64,000 nucleotides of DNA from Zymobacter palmae. GTDB taxonomy: Bacteria; Pseudomonadota; Gammaproteobacteria; Pseudomonadales; Halomonadaceae. Under the pieces are notes generated by a model that saw nothing but the letters and a program-made list of their open reading frames with translations, did not search any database and was not told where the DNA came from. The stretch spans positions 2,514,035-2,578,034 of the forward strand of contig NZ_AP018933.1 in the NCBI RefSeq assembly GCF_003610015.1, in the 5' to 3' direction. The position numbers were made by a program, and so were the translations under genes. Shown here one piece after another: positions 45,093 to 54,451 of the stretch; the first letter of the stretch is position 1, and each line of letters begins with the position of its first letter.

Positions 45093-45710
45093 ATGACCCA
45101 CTGTCCACACTGCTCATCACGCTTTCAACTACTGCTTCGGCACTGCCCTATCTGCCGTCCCACACATGCCGGCATTGTGGCACTCCCGATCAATCTCCTT
45201 CGCTGGTACGCACAGGCTTTAGCCAAATATGCTGTGTTCACTGGCCGTGCAGGGTACCGAGAGTTTTGGTCATTCGTCATCGTCACCCTAGCAACGCTAT
45301 ACGCATTGGACGACTGGGGATCATCAGCATCGCCGTGGCGCCACGCCTACAGTGCCTATGTGTGCTTTCTGCTAATGCCATCGCTCAGCATCACCGTACG
45401 GCGCGCTCACGATATCAATCTGCGCGCGTGGTGGCTGCTGCTATGGATCGTAGTCCCCATATTGTTATTTATCGGGTCGTGCTATCTAGAAAATTTCATG
45501 TTTCCGGTGCCCTACGACGAAGATCCCGAAATGATCGATGAACCATTCTGCGTGCTCCCCCTTCTCGTCATCTTCGTCGTCTGGCCACTGCTGTTCATCC
45601 TGCTCATCGGGTTTCTCTGCTTTCCCGGCACAAAAGGCACCAACCAATTCGGCCCCGCCCCTCGTGAAGCGGGAGCATCTCCCAAAGACGACAACGCCAG
45701 CATGCCCTGA
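45093..45710 (+). CDS. Second DUF805-like membrane protein with N-terminal Cys motifs
   Basis: This 205-residue protein begins MTHCPHCSSRFQLLLRHCPICR, a two-CxxC ribbon. The DUF805 pattern follows: LAKYAVFTGRAGYREFWSFV near residue 43 and ITVRRAHDINLRAWWLLLW near residue 107. A longer, more hydrophobic C-terminal half ends KGTNQFGPAP. Relative to its neighbour at 44525 it has an insertion (about residues 130-165) containing an acidic loop. The ATG at 45093 is chosen to place the ribbon at the N-terminus; one at 45042 lies in the preceding terminator. Confidence 0.75.
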   Translation: MTHCPHCSSRFQLLLRHCPICRPTHAGIVALPINLLRWYAQALAKYAVFTGRAGYREFWSFVIVTLATLYALDDWGSSASPWRHAYSAYVCFLLMPSLSITVRRAHDINLRAWWLLLWIVVPILLFIGSCYLENFMFPVPYDEDPEMIDEPFCVLPLLVIFVVWPLLFILLIGFLCFPGTKGTNQFGPAPREAGASPKDDNASMP

Positions 45711-45781
45711 TCCCAGAAACCGAAGTTCTAAGGAAAGGCGTGCTGGCGATTCGCATGGCGGCCTGCTGTAGCGGCAGCGAT

Positions 45782-46000
45782 TTACTTACTGCGGTTCACA
45801 TCATCAGCATCGTGAGGAGTGTCGATGCGTTTGCTTTCGGTCGTGGCAGGCTTGTCATCGTCGTCGTTGACGGCTTTCTTGAAGCCTTTAACAGCATTAC
45901 CAAGGTCACTGCCCAGATTGCGCAGTTTGCCAGTACCGAAGACCAGCAGGATGACCAGCAGCAGAATCAGCCAATGGCCCGGACTACTCAATCCCATCAT
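45782..46000 (-). CDS. tatA: Twin-arginine translocase subunit TatA/TatE
   Basis: TatA forms the pore of the twin-arginine export pathway. The 72-residue protein has one N-terminal membrane helix ([26 protein letters not shown]) with the family [10 protein letters not shown] hinge, an amphipathic helix ([14 protein letters not shown]) and an acidic tail. I chose the ATG at 46000 because GGAG lies nine bases upstream; an ATG at 46009 would be too close to it. tatB and tatC are not adjacent, so this is a stand-alone tatA/tatE-type gene. Two likely Tat substrates occur at 4396 and 5597. Confidence 0.85.
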   Translation of the reverse strand: MMGLSSPGHWLILLLVILLVFGTGKLRNLGSDLGNAVKGFKKAVNDDDDKPATTESKRIDTPHDADDVNRSK

Positions 46001-46113
46001 GTTCGTCATCTCCAGAAGTGGTGATCCCCACCAGCATGGCAGGCATCGAAGTACTTGTCATGGCCTCTGCAAGGATGAGGCCACTCTGCTCAGACGCGCC
46101 GTGTTTCGGTACG

Positions 46114-47562
46114 TCAGTGTGCTTGAATCATTTTGTTCACGTCTGCGGTGATCGCGGGCAGCGCCAGCGACCAATTCAATTCCGTCTGTGCAGAGCGTCC
46201 GTTCAGCAAAACGGCAAAAGCCCCCCAGCGTCCCTGTGCCGTGCGGAAATAGCCGCTGATCGCGCGAACGGGTACGGGAGAATCCAAAGTCCCTGTCTTG
46301 ATGACCGCATGCGACGCAAAGGGTTCGCTTGCTTGCTGAATGAAATAGGTCGTTCCCGTTTTAGGTGTGTTCATGCTACCGACCAATGCGGGGAACAGCG
46401 CAGGTTTCTGATAGAACGCACGCAGCAAGGCGACTAACCCATGAGCACTGGTGCGGTTCTCCGGCGTCAGACCACTACCACTGCGCAGCACGAGAGGTCC
46501 GTGATCCGGCACCGTAGCGACCAATTGCTGAATGACATTGCAGCCTTTTTCCAGTGAGGCAGGAAAGCTCGGCGATAACGCCATCGTCATTGAATCTGCC
46601 ATGAAATTGTTGGAATAGGCCAGCATATCCATCAGTTCGGCCTGCAACGGCATGCTCTCGACGTGCGCGATCGGCTGCGCAGAAAGCGGCGGCATGGCCT
46701 GCGTGACGCGGCCCCCCTGCGCGACCCTAATGCCGGACTGCCCCAGCAACTGCTGCAGTGTCACGAGGCTCTGCCCGGCGGGGCTGCTACTGGCGCGGTA
46801 GATACGCTGCGCACTGGTGCCCTGTGCCAACTGCCCCGACAATTGCAGGATATCTTTACCGGCACGCGTTACACGCTGCACCGAAAAGCGGCTCTTGTCT
46901 GCCCCGCTCACGGTGACGATCTGCCCTTCGTAGGGCGGCAACGGCATGCCATCGCAGGCGCTGACGCGCGCTGGCTCACCCACCTGCGCTGGCGTGATCT
47001 GCACACACCATGTTCCATAATCCAGCCCTGCCGCCGACAAACGCGCGTCGTAAGCATTCTTCGAGCTGTCGCGTGCACGGCAGCGATCGACGGTCAGGCA
47101 AGGTTCATCGCCATAGCGCCACTCGCTCACCAGCACCTGTCCGGCAACCCGATGTACCCCTGATGCTTGCAATGACTGTACCAACGCCCAGCCATCGCGC
47201 GTGCTCAGCGCGGGATCGCCGCTGCCATCCAGAATTAGATTGCCCTGCAGTACGCCATCTTTGACCGGTCCCGTCGCCAGCAGCTGGGTCGAGAACCGGT
47301 AGCGCGGCCCGAAATGATCCAGCATGGTCGTAGCAACGTACAGTTTAGATACCGACGCAGGAATCATCATCGCACTGGGCTGAAGCTGGGCCAACGGGGC
47401 CGAATCGTCCAGCAGCCACGCTTCGGCGCTAACGTTCCATCCTTTCTGAGCAGCCATTGACGCCACTGAATCGAACGAGTCAGCCTGTGCCGTGGCCGCC
47501 ATTGTCAGCCCCACCAGCACGCCAAACCAGCCCACTCGCCCTCTATCGAGAAAACGATTCAT
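46114..47562 (-). CDS. dacB: D-alanyl-D-alanine carboxypeptidase/endopeptidase, PBP4 type
   Basis: PBP4 is a periplasmic class C penicillin-binding protein that trims peptidoglycan stem peptides and cross-links. The 482-residue protein has a signal peptide ending AATAQA near residue 27. The active-site motifs are S-x-x-K in MIPASVSKLY (Ser70, Lys73), S-x-N in LAYSNNFMAD near residue 320, and K-T-G in VIKTGTLDSPVP near residue 423. The length fits DacB. I chose the ATG at 47562 because the longer frame from 47622 would put residues before the signal peptide. Confidence 0.92.
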   Translation of the reverse strand: MNRFLDRGRVGWFGVLVGLTMAATAQADSFDSVASMAAQKGWNVSAEAWLLDDSAPLAQLQPSAMMIPASVSKLYVATTMLDHFGPRYRFSTQLLATGPVKDGVLQGNLILDGSGDPALSTRDGWALVQSLQASGVHRVAGQVLVSEWRYGDEPCLTVDRCRARDSSKNAYDARLSAAGLDYGTWCVQITPAQVGEPARVSACDGMPLPPYEGQIVTVSGADKSRFSVQRVTRAGKDILQLSGQLAQGTSAQRIYRASSSPAGQSLVTLQQLLGQSGIRVAQGGRVTQAMPPLSAQPIAHVESMPLQAELMDMLAYSNNFMADSMTMALSPSFPASLEKGCNVIQQLVATVPDHGPLVLRSGSGLTPENRTSAHGLVALLRAFYQKPALFPALVGSMNTPKTGTTYFIQQASEPFASHAVIKTGTLDSPVPVRAISGYFRTAQGRWGAFAVLLNGRSAQTELNWSLALPAITADVNKMIQAH

Positions 47563-47695
47563 TCTACATTCCTTGTAATCCGTCACGGTCAACGGTAATG
47601 CGGCCATAAGAAAAGAGATCACGACGTGGCCGCCACTCTAGTTCAGATCTGCGATAACGCTCGAAAATGGCCTGCGGCCTTTTGATGCGGGTGCA

Positions 47696-48382
47696 TCATG
47701 CACCGCGATAGGGCAGCTCTGCCGTACAGCGCCACAGTGTCTGCCCGCTGGCATGGTATTTCTTCTCAAATGGCGTCAGGAACTGGTTTTGTGGGTCATG
47801 CGGCTCGACCTCCGGTGCCGGTTGCCCGGTCACGATAGCGATGGCCTGAGCGAATTCCTGTACGTAGATATCCCAGTTTGAACGCAGCTCAAGCCGTCCC
47901 CCCAACGCCATCAGGGTCGGAAATACCGGGTGCCCTTGCCAGCGCCGCTTCAGATGCCCGGCCTTAGGATATGGATTGGGGTAGAGCAAATAGTGGCGCT
48001 CCGGCTGCCAACCCGCCTCCAGCGCCAACCGCCAGAAATCGCAGAGGTCAGCGCGCACCAATAGCGCATTGCCTGGCAAGGGGCCATGATCACGCGATAG
48101 GCGATCGGCACTGCGATCGACACCAATCACCAGATGAGAAGGGAACGCCTGCGCCAGCTGACGCGTCGACAACCCTACGCCACAGCAGGAATCGAGAATG
48201 AGGCCACTGGGGAAATCTGGCTGATATGCTTGGAGCAGGCGTTCTGCACCAGCAAAGGCCGCTATACTGTGCTGCGCATAAGGGCGCTGCCAAGGTGCTG
48301 CCATCATACGTTTTAGGCGTGATTCAAGGGATTCGTGCGGCGCAAGCTGCCGAGTCGTAATGGCGCGAGAGTTGGCGTACAT
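47696..48382 (-). CDS. TrmB-like SAM-dependent methyltransferase
   Basis: This 228-residue methyltransferase has motif I in LILDSCCGVGLSTRQLAQAF near residue 60 and VIGVDRSADRL near residue 84. A TrmB-like LYPNPYPKAGHLKRRWQGHPVF follows near residue 132, and LTPFEKKYHASGQTLWR ends the domain. The last two correspond to the PDPWPKxRHxKRR and TxFExRG-type motifs of tRNA (guanine-N7)-methyltransferases, but the central motif is changed. It is probably a divergent TrmB paralogue; whether it acts on tRNA is uncertain. The ATG at 48382 is preferred over one at 48409. Confidence 0.65.
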   Translation of the reverse strand: MYANSRAITTRQLAPHESLESRLKRMMAAPWQRPYAQHSIAAFAGAERLLQAYQPDFPSGLILDSCCGVGLSTRQLAQAFPSHLVIGVDRSADRLSRDHGPLPGNALLVRADLCDFWRLALEAGWQPERHYLLYPNPYPKAGHLKRRWQGHPVFPTLMALGGRLELRSNWDIYVQEFAQAIAIVTGQPAPEVEPHDPQNQFLTPFEKKYHASGQTLWRCTAELPYRGA

Positions 48383-48605
48383 GGGGAAAAAAGTTCGTCC
48401 AGAATGCATTGGCCCGAGCGGGCTTTTGGGACCATCACCCCGCTACGGTTACATCGGGTGACATGACGGCCTTGTGAAGGCGATGTTATCATGCCGCCAC
48501 TACCTCTGCGCAGAGGACGGGTCAACGCTCGTCCTCTGCGTAGCGTCGATATTCAAAATTGCGGGCTCACTAAAGCGCCGCGACAGTAAGAGCGAGGATT
48601 GCGGC

Positions 48606-50510
48606 TTGTCACAGTTACCGGTGATCGTCGGCCTGGGTGGCGTCAACGCTGCCGGCCGGACTTCTGGGCACCAGGCCTTCCGTCGCACGGTGTTCAATGC
48701 ACTGTCAACCGAACAGCAGGACGACACCCTGCTGGGGCTGGCATCTCTTATGGCATTGGCTCACCGCGATGAGCAAGGCCAGTGGTATGACCACGAAGGT
48801 ACGCCATGCAGCGCTCAAGATATCGTGACACGCTATCGTGACGATATCATGAACCACACGTTGATCCGTTGCATCGAACCCCCGGCTCCGGGCGCAGAAG
48901 GCATCACTGCCAACAGCCGTGCCCATCTGGAGCTTTCCGCCCCGGTGACGTTCACCCTCAAGCGGCGCGAGCTGCCGGAGCAGATTCCCGCCCACTGGCA
49001 GGTGACCGAGCTGGAAGACCGCCGTGTCGAAGTCACCGTGCCAGCGGGCCCCATGGAAGTGCTGCTGCCGGACGTGCGCCAGACGCTGGTGCACAGCAGT
49101 GCACAGCTGCCGCGCGGCTTCGACCCCAGCACCTTCTATCGCAGCGTTCACCATCCGCGTGCGCTGTCGATGACTATCTTTGGCGCTTCTGACTGTCTAG
49201 GCCAGAGCGGTCTGGACTGGGAATCCGTGGTCGATCGTCTTGCCCCGGATGAGATCGGCGTCTACGCCAGCAACTCCACCGGCCAGCTGGATCAGCAGGG
49301 CTGGGGTGGGCTGCTGCAGAGCTATGTCACGGGCAACCGTGCCACCTCCAAGCAGATGCCGCTCGGCTACGGCCAAATGCCAGCTGACTTCCTTAACGCC
49401 TATGTGCTCGGCAGTGTCGGGGTCACCGGTGCGATGCAAGGTGCCTGCGCGACGTTCCTCTACAACCTGCGTCTGGCCGTCGATGACATCATGGCGGGCC
49501 GCCGTCGCGTCGTCATGGTCGGTACCTGCGATACGCCACTCACACCGGAAGTGGTCGAAGGCTTTCGCGTCATGAGCGCGCTGGCCGATGACAACAGCCT
49601 TAAAACACTGGACGCACTGGAGCTTCTGACCAACGAAGACTACCAGCGCGCCTGCCGTCCGTTCGCACGCAACTGCGGCTTCACGATCGGTGAAGCGGCA
49701 CAGTTCATCCTGCTGATGGACGACAGCTTAGCCCTTGAGCTGGGCGCTGAAATCTACGGTTCGGTGCCAGGCGTATTCGTCAACGCCGACGGCTGGAAGA
49801 AATCCATTTCCGCACCGGGCATCGGCAACTATCTGACGCTGGCGCGCAGTGTCAGTCTGGCCCGCGACATCCTCGGTGATGAAGCCATCCGCACGCGCAG
49901 CTATGTGCACGCGCACGGCACCAGTACGCCGAAGAACCGCGAAACCGAATCGCACGTACTGCATCAGGTAGCGAAAGCGTTCAACATTGAGTCGTGGCCC
50001 ATTGCCGCCATCAAGGCGTATATCGGTCACTCCCAAGGCAGCGCCGCGGGTGACCAGATTGTCAGCGCATTGGGATCGTTCGCCCACGGCATCGTGCCGG
50101 GCATCGAAACCCTTGATGAAGTCGCCGACGACGTTTACGGCGACCACCTGCTGCTTAGCCAAAAACACCTGACGCGTGAAATGGATGTAGCGTTCATCAA
50201 CGCAAAAGGGTTTGGTGGTAACAACGCTACGGCTCCACTGCTGTCTCCGGCCGTGACCGAAAAACTGCTGCGTCAGCGCCACGGCGATCAGGCCATTGAG
50301 GACTGGAAAGCTCGCCGCGAGCAGACGCGTGCTGCCTCGGCCGCCTTCAACGAGCGCAGTCAGAGTGGTTCGTTCGAACCGCAGTACCGCTTCGGCCATA
50401 ACGTGCTGGAAGGACCAGAACTGACCATCACCGATACCGAGATCCACATTCCGGGCTATGCCCATCCGATCTCGTTGAGCGTGAACAACCCGTTCGGTCG
50501 CGTCGAATAA
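48606..50510 (+). CDS. fabY: Beta-ketoacyl-ACP synthase FabY-type
   Basis: FabY starts fatty-acid synthesis by condensing acetyl-CoA with malonyl-ACP and replaces FabH in Pseudomonas. The thiolase-fold protein has the catalytic cysteine in TGAMQGACATFLYNLRLAV (Cys281), a histidine in YVHAHGTSTPKNRETE near residue 437 and another in AYIGHSQGSAAGDQ near residue 476. I chose the TTG at 48606 because SQLPVIVGLGGVNAAGR matches the FabY start, GAGGA lies eight bases upstream, and the result is 634 residues, the size I recall for Pseudomonas FabY. The open frame reaches back to an ATG at 48474, but those residues are not family-like. Confidence 0.85.
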   Translation: MSQLPVIVGLGGVNAAGRTSGHQAFRRTVFNALSTEQQDDTLLGLASLMALAHRDEQGQWYDHEGTPCSAQDIVTRYRDDIMNHTLIRCIEPPAPGAEGITANSRAHLELSAPVTFTLKRRELPEQIPAHWQVTELEDRRVEVTVPAGPMEVLLPDVRQTLVHSSAQLPRGFDPSTFYRSVHHPRALSMTIFGASDCLGQSGLDWESVVDRLAPDEIGVYASNSTGQLDQQGWGGLLQSYVTGNRATSKQMPLGYGQMPADFLNAYVLGSVGVTGAMQGACATFLYNLRLAVDDIMAGRRRVVMVGTCDTPLTPEVVEGFRVMSALADDNSLKTLDALELLTNEDYQRACRPFARNCGFTIGEAAQFILLMDDSLALELGAEIYGSVPGVFVNADGWKKSISAPGIGNYLTLARSVSLARDILGDEAIRTRSYVHAHGTSTPKNRETESHVLHQVAKAFNIESWPIAAIKAYIGHSQGSAAGDQIVSALGSFAHGIVPGIETLDEVADDVYGDHLLLSQKHLTREMDVAFINAKGFGGNNATAPLLSPAVTEKLLRQRHGDQAIEDWKARREQTRAASAAFNERSQSGSFEPQYRFGHNVLEGPELTITDTEIHIPGYAHPISLSVNNPFGRVE

Positions 50511-50535
50511 GCGACGCTTCACCACGTTCCTCCCA

Positions 50536-50572
50536 CAGTGCAGGCAAGCGTTTATGACGCTTGCCTGCACTG
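50536..50572 (+). terminator. Perfect hairpin between fabY and coaD
   Basis: CAGTGCAGGCAAGCG (50536-50550) pairs perfectly with 50558-50572. No T run follows, so it may end fabY transcripts only partially or act as an RNA structure in the coaD leader. Confidence 0.5.
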
Positions 50573-50603
50573 TCTGGGCCGCATTCGACAGGAGTGCAGG
50601 ACA

Positions 50604-51104
50604 ATGCCTTTCTCTTCTGCTTCGCGCACCATCGTCTATCCCGGCACGTTCGACCCCATCACACTTGGCCACATCGACCTAGTACGCCGTGCCTCTACCA
50701 TGTTCGACAGCATTATCCTGGCGATCGCCACCAACCCTGGTAAGCAGCCCACACTGCCACTGGAACAGCGCATCGCATTGGCTCGCACGACGCTCAGCGA
50801 TGTGCCCAACGTCGAGGTCGTCGGTTTCTCCGGCCTGCTGGTCGATTTTCTTGCCGAACATAACGCTCGGCTGGTACTGCGCGGCCTGCGCATGGTTAGC
50901 GACTTCGAATACGAACTGCAGATGGCCAACATCAACCGCTTGCAGGCTCCGCACGTCGAGACACTGTTCTTGACGCCGGAAATGCAGCATTCGAGTATTT
51001 CATCGACGTTCGTCCGCGAGATTGCTCGTCTGAACGGCGATATTTCGAAACTGGTTCCACCGGAAGTCGAAGCCGCCATGAAGGCACATTTTGGCCATGC
51101 TTAG
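50604..51104 (+). CDS. coaD: Phosphopantetheine adenylyltransferase
   Basis: CoaD makes dephospho-CoA from 4'-phosphopantetheine and ATP. The 166-residue protein has the nucleotidyltransferase motif [41 protein letters not shown] and [20 protein letters not shown], all typical. The ATG at 50604 has AGGAGTGCAGGA upstream; the frame extends to 50538 inside the hairpin without support. It is followed by a ferredoxin gene, an arrangement seen in many proteobacteria. Confidence 0.96.
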   Translation: MPFSSASRTIVYPGTFDPITLGHIDLVRRASTMFDSIILAIATNPGKQPTLPLEQRIALARTTLSDVPNVEVVGFSGLLVDFLAEHNARLVLRGLRMVSDFEYELQMANINRLQAPHVETLFLTPEMQHSSISSTFVREIARLNGDISKLVPPEVEAAMKAHFGHA

Positions 51105-51132
51105 ACTGTCACTGCTGCGCACAACTCGGTAG

Positions 51133-51510
<378 letters not shown>

Positions 51511-51657
51511 GCCTGACAGGCGGCCATCCCCCCATTGATGGCCGCACACGGCACGTGTCCGATCATAGACCTGCTGCCACCCTCGCCTTCACGCTCGCCG
51601 CGGTGCCTTCAGCGCCGTGCTTCCTTCGCCTGCCATGACCGCCATGGATATCGTTGC

Positions 51658-53007
51658 ATGACCACATTGCCAGCAAGCTCTGATCCAGCCCCCACTGTAT
51701 CCACCCAAACCCTGTGCCGCTTGGCATGGCCGATTATCGTGTCCAATATCAGCGTGCCGCTGCTAGGACTGATAGCGACCAGCATCATTGGTCATCTGCC
51801 CGATGCCCGCTATTTGGCAGCCGTCACTATCGGCGTGACCCTGTTCAACTTCCTGTTCTGGGGCTTCGGTTTCCTGCGCATGGGCACCACCGGCATGACC
51901 TCGCAGGCCTTCGGACGCCGGAACGACAGTCAGATGCGCTTACTGCTAGCCCAATCCATGCTGCTGGCTGGCACCGTCGGCATCGCACTGTTAGTGCTAT
52001 CGCCGTGGCTGATACCACTAGGGTTGAACTTACTGGGCAATACGCCGGATATTGCCTCGCTGGCACACGACTACGCCATGATCCGCATCTGGGCTGCGCC
52101 TGCCGTGCTGATCAACTATGTGCTATTGGGTTGGCTGCTCGGACGCCAGCAGGCACGGCAGGCCATGTGGATTACCATCGCTAATAACGTGATTTCCATC
52201 ATCGGCATGGTGCTCTGGGTGGGCTACTGGGACTATCGCAGCAGCGGTGCCGCTTGGGCAACGCTGATCGCAGACTACGCCACGCTGGGGCTGAGCCTGT
52301 TTCTGATCTACCGTCAGCTGCGCAAGATGAGCGGTGCGCTGCCGCTGGCACCATTGGCCCGATTGCCCGCCTATCTGGCACTACTGCGCGTCAACGGCAA
52401 CCTGTTCATCCGAACTCTGTGCCTACTGTTCGCTATGTCGTTCTTCACTGCACAAGGTAACCGCCTCGGCAGCACGATGCTGTCAGCCAATGGCGTACTG
52501 ATGGAACTGGTCATGCTGGTCGCGTTTGCGATGGAAGGGTTCGCGCAAGCCGCCGAAACGCTTACCGGACAGGCCGTTGGTGCTCGCCGCTGGGACGCCT
52601 TCGGCGCCACTGTTCGCACCTGTGCGCGATTGGCTCTACTGACCGCAGTGCTAGCCTGCCTATTCTTCTGGACGGGCGGCCCTTGGCTTATCGGCCAGCT
52701 GACGGATATCGAAAGCGTACGCGACACAGCCCGCCATTACCTGCCGTGGGTAGCCGTCATGCCGATCATTGCCGTATGGAGTTACCTGTTCGATGGTGTG
52801 TTCATTGGTGCCACGGATGCTAAAGCCATGCGCGACACCGTCATGCTGTCGGTCGTCTTCTACCTTGCATGCTGGTGGCTTACACAAGGTCTAGGCAATC
52901 ACGGCCTATGGGCCTCGTTCATGCTGTTTATGATCGTGCGTGCTGGCGGCCTCGCCGTGCTGTATGCCTATCGACGCCGTCATCAATGGTCCGACAACGT
53001 CGCTTGA
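51658..53007 (+). CDS. dinF: MATE-family efflux transporter, DinF-like
   Basis: This 449-residue protein has twelve hydrophobic helices and the MATE layout: LCRLAWPIIVSNISVPLLGLIATSIIGHL near the start, GFGFLRMGTTGMTSQAFGRRND near residue 75 and MLVAFAMEGFAQAAETLTGQAVGARR near residue 285. The DinF subgroup exports drugs or other organic compounds with Na+ or H+; the substrate is not inferable. The ATG at 51658 fits the family start, while the frame opens at 51535 with residues that look non-family. Confidence 0.87.
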   Translation: MTTLPASSDPAPTVSTQTLCRLAWPIIVSNISVPLLGLIATSIIGHLPDARYLAAVTIGVTLFNFLFWGFGFLRMGTTGMTSQAFGRRNDSQMRLLLAQSMLLAGTVGIALLVLSPWLIPLGLNLLGNTPDIASLAHDYAMIRIWAAPAVLINYVLLGWLLGRQQARQAMWITIANNVISIIGMVLWVGYWDYRSSGAAWATLIADYATLGLSLFLIYRQLRKMSGALPLAPLARLPAYLALLRVNGNLFIRTLCLLFAMSFFTAQGNRLGSTMLSANGVLMELVMLVAFAMEGFAQAAETLTGQAVGARRWDAFGATVRTCARLALLTAVLACLFFWTGGPWLIGQLTDIESVRDTARHYLPWVAVMPIIAVWSYLFDGVFIGATDAKAMRDTVMLSVVFYLACWWLTQGLGNHGLWASFMLFMIVRAGGLAVLYAYRRRHQWSDNVA

Positions 53008-53239
53008 CCGTTACGGGTCTGCTCAAACAGGCCCGTACTCCTGCTTTTCACTCAGAGCCGCCCCTTCCTTACCGCTTATCACTAGCATTCAGCACGCCTC
53101 CATATGTCACGAATACGCCGACAAAACCCTATAATTTCATCGTAATGAAGGCATTTCCTTTCTTTTTAAAACGCCGATATACAAACCGAGAGAAACCTTC
53201 GCGAGAATAAAAACCAATACAAAAAACAGGGTAATCACA

Positions 53240-53569
53240 ATGAACGTTGCGGCGAACAACCCGTCAAGGCAGCACACAACTTCGCTTACCAGCACATCGA
53301 CTAAGCCACTCGAACATTCAATCCGCCAACTAAAGGCCAAGATCAGGTCAATAACGGATAGCGATGCAGCAGGGGGCAACACTCAACAAGCGCTTTTACA
53401 GCAATATAGGTCTCGACTGGCAGTGATTCAGCAGCTGCTTGCTGTCAAAAGGGATTCATCCACGTCGGCCACCACAGGTAATAACATCAGATCTGGCACT
53501 CATCACCTTCAGATCGAAAGCAACGCCATCGTCTCCGGCACCAGCACAGCCATCAGCCTCTACGCTTGA
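53240..53569 (+). CDS. FlxA-like small coiled-coil protein (copy 1)
   Basis: This 109-residue hydrophilic protein has a Ser/Thr-rich N-terminus, a central coiled coil (HSIRQLKAKIRSITDSDAAG to AVIQQLLAVK, about residues 26-69) and a C-terminus STAISLYA. It resembles E. coli FlxA and shares its layout and its terminal L-(Y/F)-A with the gene at 53952. FlxA is controlled by the flagellar sigma factor in E. coli but has no known function. A CAGGGTAA lies upstream of the ATG. Confidence 0.5.
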   Translation: MNVAANNPSRQHTTSLTSTSTKPLEHSIRQLKAKIRSITDSDAAGGNTQQALLQQYRSRLAVIQQLLAVKRDSSTSATTGNNIRSGTHHLQIESNAIVSGTSTAISLYA

Positions 53570-53951
53570 GGTCTGCTTGCGCGGTATGCCTTTCGATCCA
53601 CACGTTCGATGAATCATCCGGCACCTTCCAGTACGGCTAGACGCTGATATCAAATGCCAAGGCCTTTACTGACGAGCCTTTTAGCCATGTCCTCACACGC
53701 ATGAGGGCCCTGGAAGGTGTCCTTTTCTTTACCCTATAGACCCTTTTTTCCTTTCTCACCCAGCGCCTCGACTAACGCAGGCACTCGGTTGGCCTCCCCT
53801 CTACGGTTCTTCATAGCCCCCTTTTTTATTCCATCGACAGGAACATGCGCTTTTCTTTAGATCAATAAGATACAGAATAAGGTGTCATATTTGCCGATAT
53901 ACACAGTGAAGTTCCATTGCCGTTATGACTCATTCCATAAGAGGAATACAA
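53570..53951 (+). promoter_or_regulatory. Region upstream of the second FlxA-like gene
   Basis: This gene-free stretch contains GCCGATAT (53893-53900), one mismatch from the flagellar sigma-28 -10 element. A correctly spaced TAAA -35 element is not visible, so the promoter call is weak. Otherwise no feature was seen. Confidence 0.25.
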
Positions 53952-54278
53952 ATGAGCATTTCAGGGGTAAGTAGCACTACATCGACTCAGTCGACAGCCC
54001 GCCCGGCCAATTATGACCAGCAGATCGAAGCCGTCGAAAAACAGATTGCATCACTGCAAAGCAAAGTCAGCGAAGTAGACACTGACAGCGAAGGCTCTGA
54101 AGAAGTCATTCAGCAATTGCAGTCTCAAATCCAGATGTTGCAGGCGCAGTTGCAGCAGCTTCAGCAGCAGAAAGCCGCTGCACAGACAACACAGGAAGTA
54201 CCGCCGCCGAAAGTCGACCCGTCTGCGCAGAACAGTGCCAGCACGTCGACAGGCGGTAATGTCGACCTGTTCGCCTAG
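53952..54278 (+). CDS. FlxA-like small coiled-coil protein (copy 2)
   Basis: This 108-residue protein has a Ser/Thr-rich N-terminus and a long Gln-rich coiled coil (YDQQIEAVEKQIASLQSKV and EVIQQLQSQIQMLQAQLQQL, about residues 21-77), then a Pro/Ser-rich tail ending GGNVDLFA. It resembles FlxA and the preceding copy. The ATG at 53952 has AAGAGGAA upstream; an in-frame ATG lies at 53925. No signal peptide or membrane helix is visible. A strong hairpin follows. Confidence 0.6.
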   Translation: MSISGVSSTTSTQSTARPANYDQQIEAVEKQIASLQSKVSEVDTDSEGSEEVIQQLQSQIQMLQAQLQQLQQQKAAAQTTQEVPPPKVDPSAQNSASTSTGGNVDLFA

Positions 54279-54372
54279 CGCGTTCTTATCATCAGAGATA
54301 GAGGTGAAGGCCTTTTAAGGGCCATGCCGTATTGGTGCTTGTTCGTTATGGGTCCTCAATAGGGCAGATACG

Positions 54373-54402
54373 AAAAACGCGACCTTTAAAGGTCGCGTTT
54401 CT
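54373..54402. terminator. Bidirectional terminator
   Basis: AAACGCGACC (54375-54384) pairs perfectly with 54391-54400 across a TTTAAA loop, with A and T runs on the two sides. It can end the FlxA-like gene and the His/Lys-rich gene on the opposite strand. Confidence 0.85.
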
Positions 54403-54451
54403 GATAGAGCACAAAGGCTCCCAAGACAACGTCGTCATGCACGATCAGAGA

